Positions 59,647 to 64,000 of a DNA stretch of 64,000 nucleotides are shown in pieces. The stretch's first letter is position 1. Each line of letters starts with the position of its first letter. A program made the translations under genes and the position numbers. Origin of the DNA: Leptobrachium leishanense (Eukaryota; Chordata; Amphibia; Anura; Megophryidae); NCBI GenBank assembly GCA_009667805.1, contig CM019063.1, positions 351,750,942 to 351,814,941 of the forward strand, given 5' to 3'. The notes beneath the pieces were generated by a model that ran no database searches, had not been told where the DNA came from, and was given only the letters and a program-made list of their open reading frames with translations.

Positions 59647-60067
59647 CAATATCGATTATCCACACTTGGGAGTGCGTGTGTGTTTGTTTGTGTCCCTGCT
59701 GCTGCACAAGTGACTGTTCGTATACATAATCTGCGCCATTACACCACCTTGTTTGGTTTTTTTAGTCTGTTCCCCAATAGTGCCTTTAACCAGAATATAT
59801 CTGCCTTCATTATCTGCCACCTGTGACAGTAATTGAAATGGTGCATGCTTAGCAAAAAGAATAGCTACTCCCCTGGATTTACTCTCTTTGTAGTCGCTAT
59901 AAAATCCCAGAGGGTACGGAGTGTTCCTAAGGATCGGAGCCTTATTCAAGAGACTTTTGCATGATAAGAGCCACAGAGATGTGGGCCTTAGCAAAATCAC
60001 GTAACGCAACGTGCCTCTTAGAAGGTATGTTTAGCCCCCCAGTGTTAATAGAGCGAATGAGCAACGG

Positions 60068-60505
60068 TGTCAGGGATCTGTACCTGTATGTGCGCAGGAA
60101 CCTGCCCTGCATACAGGAAAAGGGCGGCCTCAGCCCTGTCCAGCACCTATATGGGTTAATCCCAAGTACAACATTAGCACAAACACACCACACCCCCCTG
60201 TCTAATAAAAGAGACTCCTTCCCCTGTGCAACTTGACTTCTCATTACAAGTCAATCCTTCCTGCTATAGAGACCTGCTTTATACTCCTATTGATACCCGT
60301 GTACCAGACCCTGATTAACCAACCGACCTTACCTCCTTGCTGCCCGCCTATTCGACCTTCGGACCGTCCAGACCATTCTACCTCGTCTTCCCATTTGTAC
60401 TGCACTATGGACTGCTACCAACCAGCCCATTCTAAAAAGGTACAGTCAGAAGATTCCTTTCCATAAAGGGCTCAAACCCCCTGCAATGGGGTCTCACCAC
60501 GGCAT
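60068..60505. other. LTR-like or unassigned DNA
   Basis: TGTCAGGGATCTGTACCTGT begins abruptly at the end of L1 homology, and AATAAAAGAGA follows near 60204, as in an LTR. No matching end or target duplication was found. The right part may be 5' leader of the C3orf18 copy. Confidence 0.3.
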
Positions 60506-61059
<554 letters not shown>

Positions 61060-63023
61060 GGAGGACCTTACTGTGAAACTAGGTGGCATGTGTCCTTCGG
61101 GGATCCATGTCTTTGTGGCTTGAGAAATGTCCAAAAAAGAAGCATAGGCAGAACCACACTTGCTGTAATCTCATGTCGCCACTCGCCAGTAATGCCTCCC
61201 AAACCTCGACAGTCACATATGCGACTCTGTATAAAGCGACTTTCAGACTCTTGCCTCCGTGCACAGGCATTTCTTTGCGGCGTATTCATCCGAGACATTC
61301 CTTGTATACACAGTGCTGCGTGGACTCTTTACATCACACTGTGTGTATACCACAAACTATACAACGTATGACGCACGCCTGCTGTGATGCCCTGTGCCCT
61401 CCAGTGTCACTGTGCTGTGCCAAGCCTCACACCTCTCATTCTGCACCTTGAACGATATAGGGCTATGGAGCTGCGCAATCTGTCCTGAACACCTGTAGAA
61501 ATAAGAATCTGCTTTTCGCAGGAACGTACAGCTCAGTCTGCGTCCGTGACGGTGTGTGTGTGCCACCTCCGAGCTTTCTCAATCCTTCTATATAGCCTTA
61601 GAGTTAGCCAGGCATTGTGGTAATAGCAGTTCATAAGCATCTGGAGAGGGGGCAAGGTTGGCCAAGGCTCAAATGCATTGAGACATTTTTTGCACTGCCT
61701 CGCAGAGACACTACAGTAGTGGCGTCAGCACTGGGTGATGCATGGCGCTCTGTAAAGTTGTGATGGGTGGTTTCACTGTGGTTTGTTATTGCACATACAC
61801 CGGTTGCTCTGCAACTACTTTCCTACGTACGTTTTGTCACGCACAGTGCACTGTGTGTACTAGTGCAGCACATCCTAGTATTCCTCACAATGGCAATGAC
61901 ACGGATTTATACCACCGTAGCTTCAGCACGCACCAGTATACCCAACACAAGCTACTGGTGGCTGTGCTCTACCTTGCCAAACACTTAAAGGGTGCACTAC
62001 ACCCTACTGTACTATCATATAGCACCCATACACTGTGCAACACCCATTCCTGTACAGTCACATAGCATCAGTATTCTGTACCCTCTTTCGAACATGGCCG
62101 ATCCTTTTGTGCGCCTAAATTAATGATATTACCCCAAGCATTTCACTGGTACGTACCACTCCATGGCTCCCTTCCTGTGCAGGCCCTCACATGGCACAAA
62201 TAGGCTGGGAACAAAGTTAACTTTTTATTTGCGCTTTCACATTTGCTTACAAATTTATGTTCAGGTCCCCTTTGATAAATTTTTTTCACACCTGTCCCGG
62301 ACCCTTTGCACTTTGCATCCCTGACACGTCCCATTGGCAAGCTTCAAGACAAACCTTGGACATTGGCTGTTGATGCGATAGAGTTCATAAAGGAGTTAAC
62401 TCGTTCTTCAGACGCTAAGGAGATCAATTTAAAGTAACCTGGCATTATCCTGGAGCAATGCAATGGATTTTTATTTATTGAAAGCCAAACATGTTTACAA
62501 ATGCAGCCCAGAGCGCACCCCTAAAGTTTCAGCACCTCGGGCATGTCGGACGACGTGCTGGGACCGCTGTGTAAACCACGGAGAACCAGCAGATCTGCAC
62601 CTGCAGTAGCACTATTTGACCACCTGCTTCACAAATAGGGTTAGTGACTGTAAAAATGCAACTGTGTAACATAAAAGGGGTTTTCCAGAAAACACTGGGT
62701 CCTGCCTGTGCTTTTGTGGAAAATTACCTGCTTGTGAATTGGTTAAAAGCTGGAATTGAGACCCATAGGTCACGGCCTATCTTCTATAAGTGCAATATAA
62801 AACGCCACAATGTGCTCCGGGGTACTTCACGCGTTCCGCCATTGTTAAAAGTTCAAGGAATTAACCCTTGCAGTGAGGATACTGCACTGTAGTGGAGGAT
62901 TGGCAGCGATGGGATTGTGCAGGCGATGCCACGTTGCATTAGCATTTGGCTAACCTACCAATACCTATGTGTATTTATTTATTTGTGCGTCATTAAATGC
63001 CTCGATTCACACAAAAAAAAAAA
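61060..63023 (+). pseudogene. Retained 3'UTR of the C3orf18 retrocopy, ending in poly(A)
   Basis: About 1.95 kb of non-coding sequence follows the stop. It ends with ATTAAA (62992-62997), 15 bp, then an 11-A run (63013-63023). A genomic poly(A) right after a cleavage-signal spacing is the mark of a reverse-transcribed mRNA. Small frames inside are not supported as genes. Confidence 0.7.
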
Positions 63024-64000
63024 CTCTGTATAGAACTGTGTGCAAGAGGTGAAGGGAGAGGGCAGGTAAGGGTGGAAAACGTGGGGAACTAAGTGACATA
63101 CGAACTATGTACACAAAAAGAGGTAGGGCTGATGAAGGGACGGGGAGAAGGCTCAGGACCAATCCAGCAGTCCCGGGCTCCCGACCTCGAGCAACGGCCG
63201 ATACCAAAAAGTGAGAAAGTAAACATTAAATACAATAACAGTTGAAAACAATGAAATGAGGGTCTCGAGACCCCCGCAAGCCCTCTTTCAGAAATATCAA
63301 CAAGTAACAGAAGCTTCGAGCATTGTGCAAAAATAATGATACTTCTCTATAGCAGGTCCGGAGGAATCAGCCAGCAAACGACAGGGATCGTACAGACGAG
63401 AAAAAAGCATCAGAATCTTATAATAGGCAATGGGAGAAGAAATAAGAATATAAAACACATTTAGGCAACCAGTGGGTCTGTAAGCAGTGACAAAAAAAAA
63501 AAAAAGAGAAGTTGCACAACCAGTTCCGAGATATGTGGATAATCCAGTCTCCGGGTGGAAAGTACCGCACTGGGCATGAGCAAGGGCCGGACGAGTGACA
63601 GCCAGATCAGCAAAAATAGGAACAGTAAAAAAGCAGATTGTGTCTCGCAAAGTGGTGTGGCACGAAAGACAGAAAACATGAAAAAAGCAAATCATATCCA
63701 TCAATTTAGCATTGCTAATTCGGTGGGCCCGGGCCTCGAGCAGATTGGCGACGTTGGTTGCTGGAGCACTGTGGGAGCGGAGAGTGGTCCCCCGGTCTCC
63801 GAGCCATAAAGCAACAAGGGGTCAGGCCACACAAGGGACACCGGTGGCAGTTGGAACTCCTGAGTTAGAATGTCAAGGTAATCATCATTGTGAACCAGAA
63901 ATTGGCCATACGGCGTCATCACCATCAACCCTGTGGGCATCCACTATCTGTAGCTCAGCTGTTGAGTACACTCGTTAATGGTTTGAGTGCCCGACGATAG
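63024..64000. other. Unassigned DNA to the window end
   Basis: No gene or clear repeat boundary. A minus-strand frame at 63701-63940 continues with stops to about 63460 and has no recognised domain. It may be the flank of the retrocopy or an old LINE. Confidence 0.4.

Larger units (their letters stand above)
51196..60067 (-). mobile_element. L1/Tx1 LINE ORF2 copy with large nested insertions
   Basis: ORF2 runs leftwards from about 60067 to 51400 and a 3'UTR continues to about 51196. Insertions are an ORF1-only L1 (54169-55783) and an inverted-repeat PLE (56526-59646). Without them the copy is about 4.1 kb, a normal ORF2 plus tail. Confidence 0.88.
51403..60067 (-). pseudogene. L1/Tx1 ORF2 protein remnant
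   Basis: The endonuclease opens near 60065 (INTGGLNIPSKRHVALRDFA) and continues at 59656-60009 (FYSDYKESKSRGVAILFAKH). It resumes left of the PLE with GG-x-FNLPSDPKIDTS (about 56390). A linker with LLWEAYKATVRGYLLKQG is at 55756-56130. RT motifs are IKDTRSGKAPDHDGLSLLYY (about 53780), LIPKPGQDLDHCINYRPISL (53465-53674), SNGTRQGCPLS (53170-53361), and the catalytic box as AYADYLLFF (about 53085): the second Asp of YADD is Tyr. The C-terminal region with IIWWSGPRVQSFWERVHEYV is at 51403-52089. Frame changes are frequent. Confidence 0.87.

Noticed and set aside
63701..63940. 79-residue minus-strand frame near the window end
   Set aside because: It is followed by several stops and has no recognised domain. 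It may be a retroelement scrap, but the evidence is insufficient.

Overview
This window is animal nuclear DNA, almost certainly from an amphibian with a large, repeat-rich genome (inference: probably a frog). The evidence is one spliced vertebrate coding exon (MOB3A) with no second recognisable exon in 64 kb, one vertebrate processed pseudogene (C3orf18 family), and a transposon mix typical of amphibians: a DIRS tyrosine-recombinase retroelement, Tx1/L1-type and L2-type LINEs, Penelope-like elements (PLEs), a Gypsy element, Tc1, and many hAT, Harbinger and piggyBac-like elements. No bacterial gene organisation, CRISPR array, rRNA or tRNA gene was recognised.

Host content. The only convincing host coding exon is 19162-19681 on the minus strand. 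It is the first coding exon of a MOB3-family gene, with an acceptor, some 5'UTR, a start codon, 139 codons and a donor. Positions 1-19161 are then probably the next intron, and 19682-64000 the preceding intron or 5' flank. Near the right end (60506-63023, plus strand) is an intronless, frame-damaged copy of a C3orf18-like gene with a long 3'UTR, a polyadenylation signal and a genomic poly(A) run.

Layout. 1-1980: Gypsy gag-protease piece with primer-binding site and LTR (minus). 2-3.4 kb: hAT transposase remnant split by a solo LTR. 3.4-9.6 kb: small repeats, a hAT MITE, an L1 scrap and a piggyBac-like element. 9.85-18.8 kb: a whole DIRS element whose tyrosine recombinase is cut by a Tc1 transposon and then by a hAT element. 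21.4-23.7 kb: ORF1-only L1 derivative with a 17-bp target duplication. 23.9-27.4 kb: PLE followed by a hammerhead-motif repeat. 27.4-33.2 kb: DNA-transposon remnants without genes. 33.2-36.6 kb: long L2-type LINE (minus). 36.9-39.2 kb: second ORF1-only L1 carrying an inserted hammerhead-motif element. 39.2-42.9 kb: MITEs and a CR1/L2 scrap. 42.9-49.1 kb: plus-strand L1 ORF2 copy with three insertions. 49.6-51.2 kb: Rex1/jockey-like LINE with a Harbinger MITE. 51.2-60.1 kb: minus-strand L1 ORF2 copy with an ORF1-only L1 and a 3.1-kb inverted-repeat PLE inserted. 60.1-64 kb: LTR-like DNA, the C3orf18 pseudogene and unassigned sequence.

The most unusual material is (1) a near-complete PLE head-to-head palindrome with a precise 5-bp target duplication, (2) a set of hammerhead-ribozyme-like motifs in PLEs and in small ORF-less elements with 14- and 17-bp target duplications, which resemble animal retrozymes, and (3) repeated 'half-L1' elements carrying ORF1 without ORF2. 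None of the transposon proteins looks fully intact.
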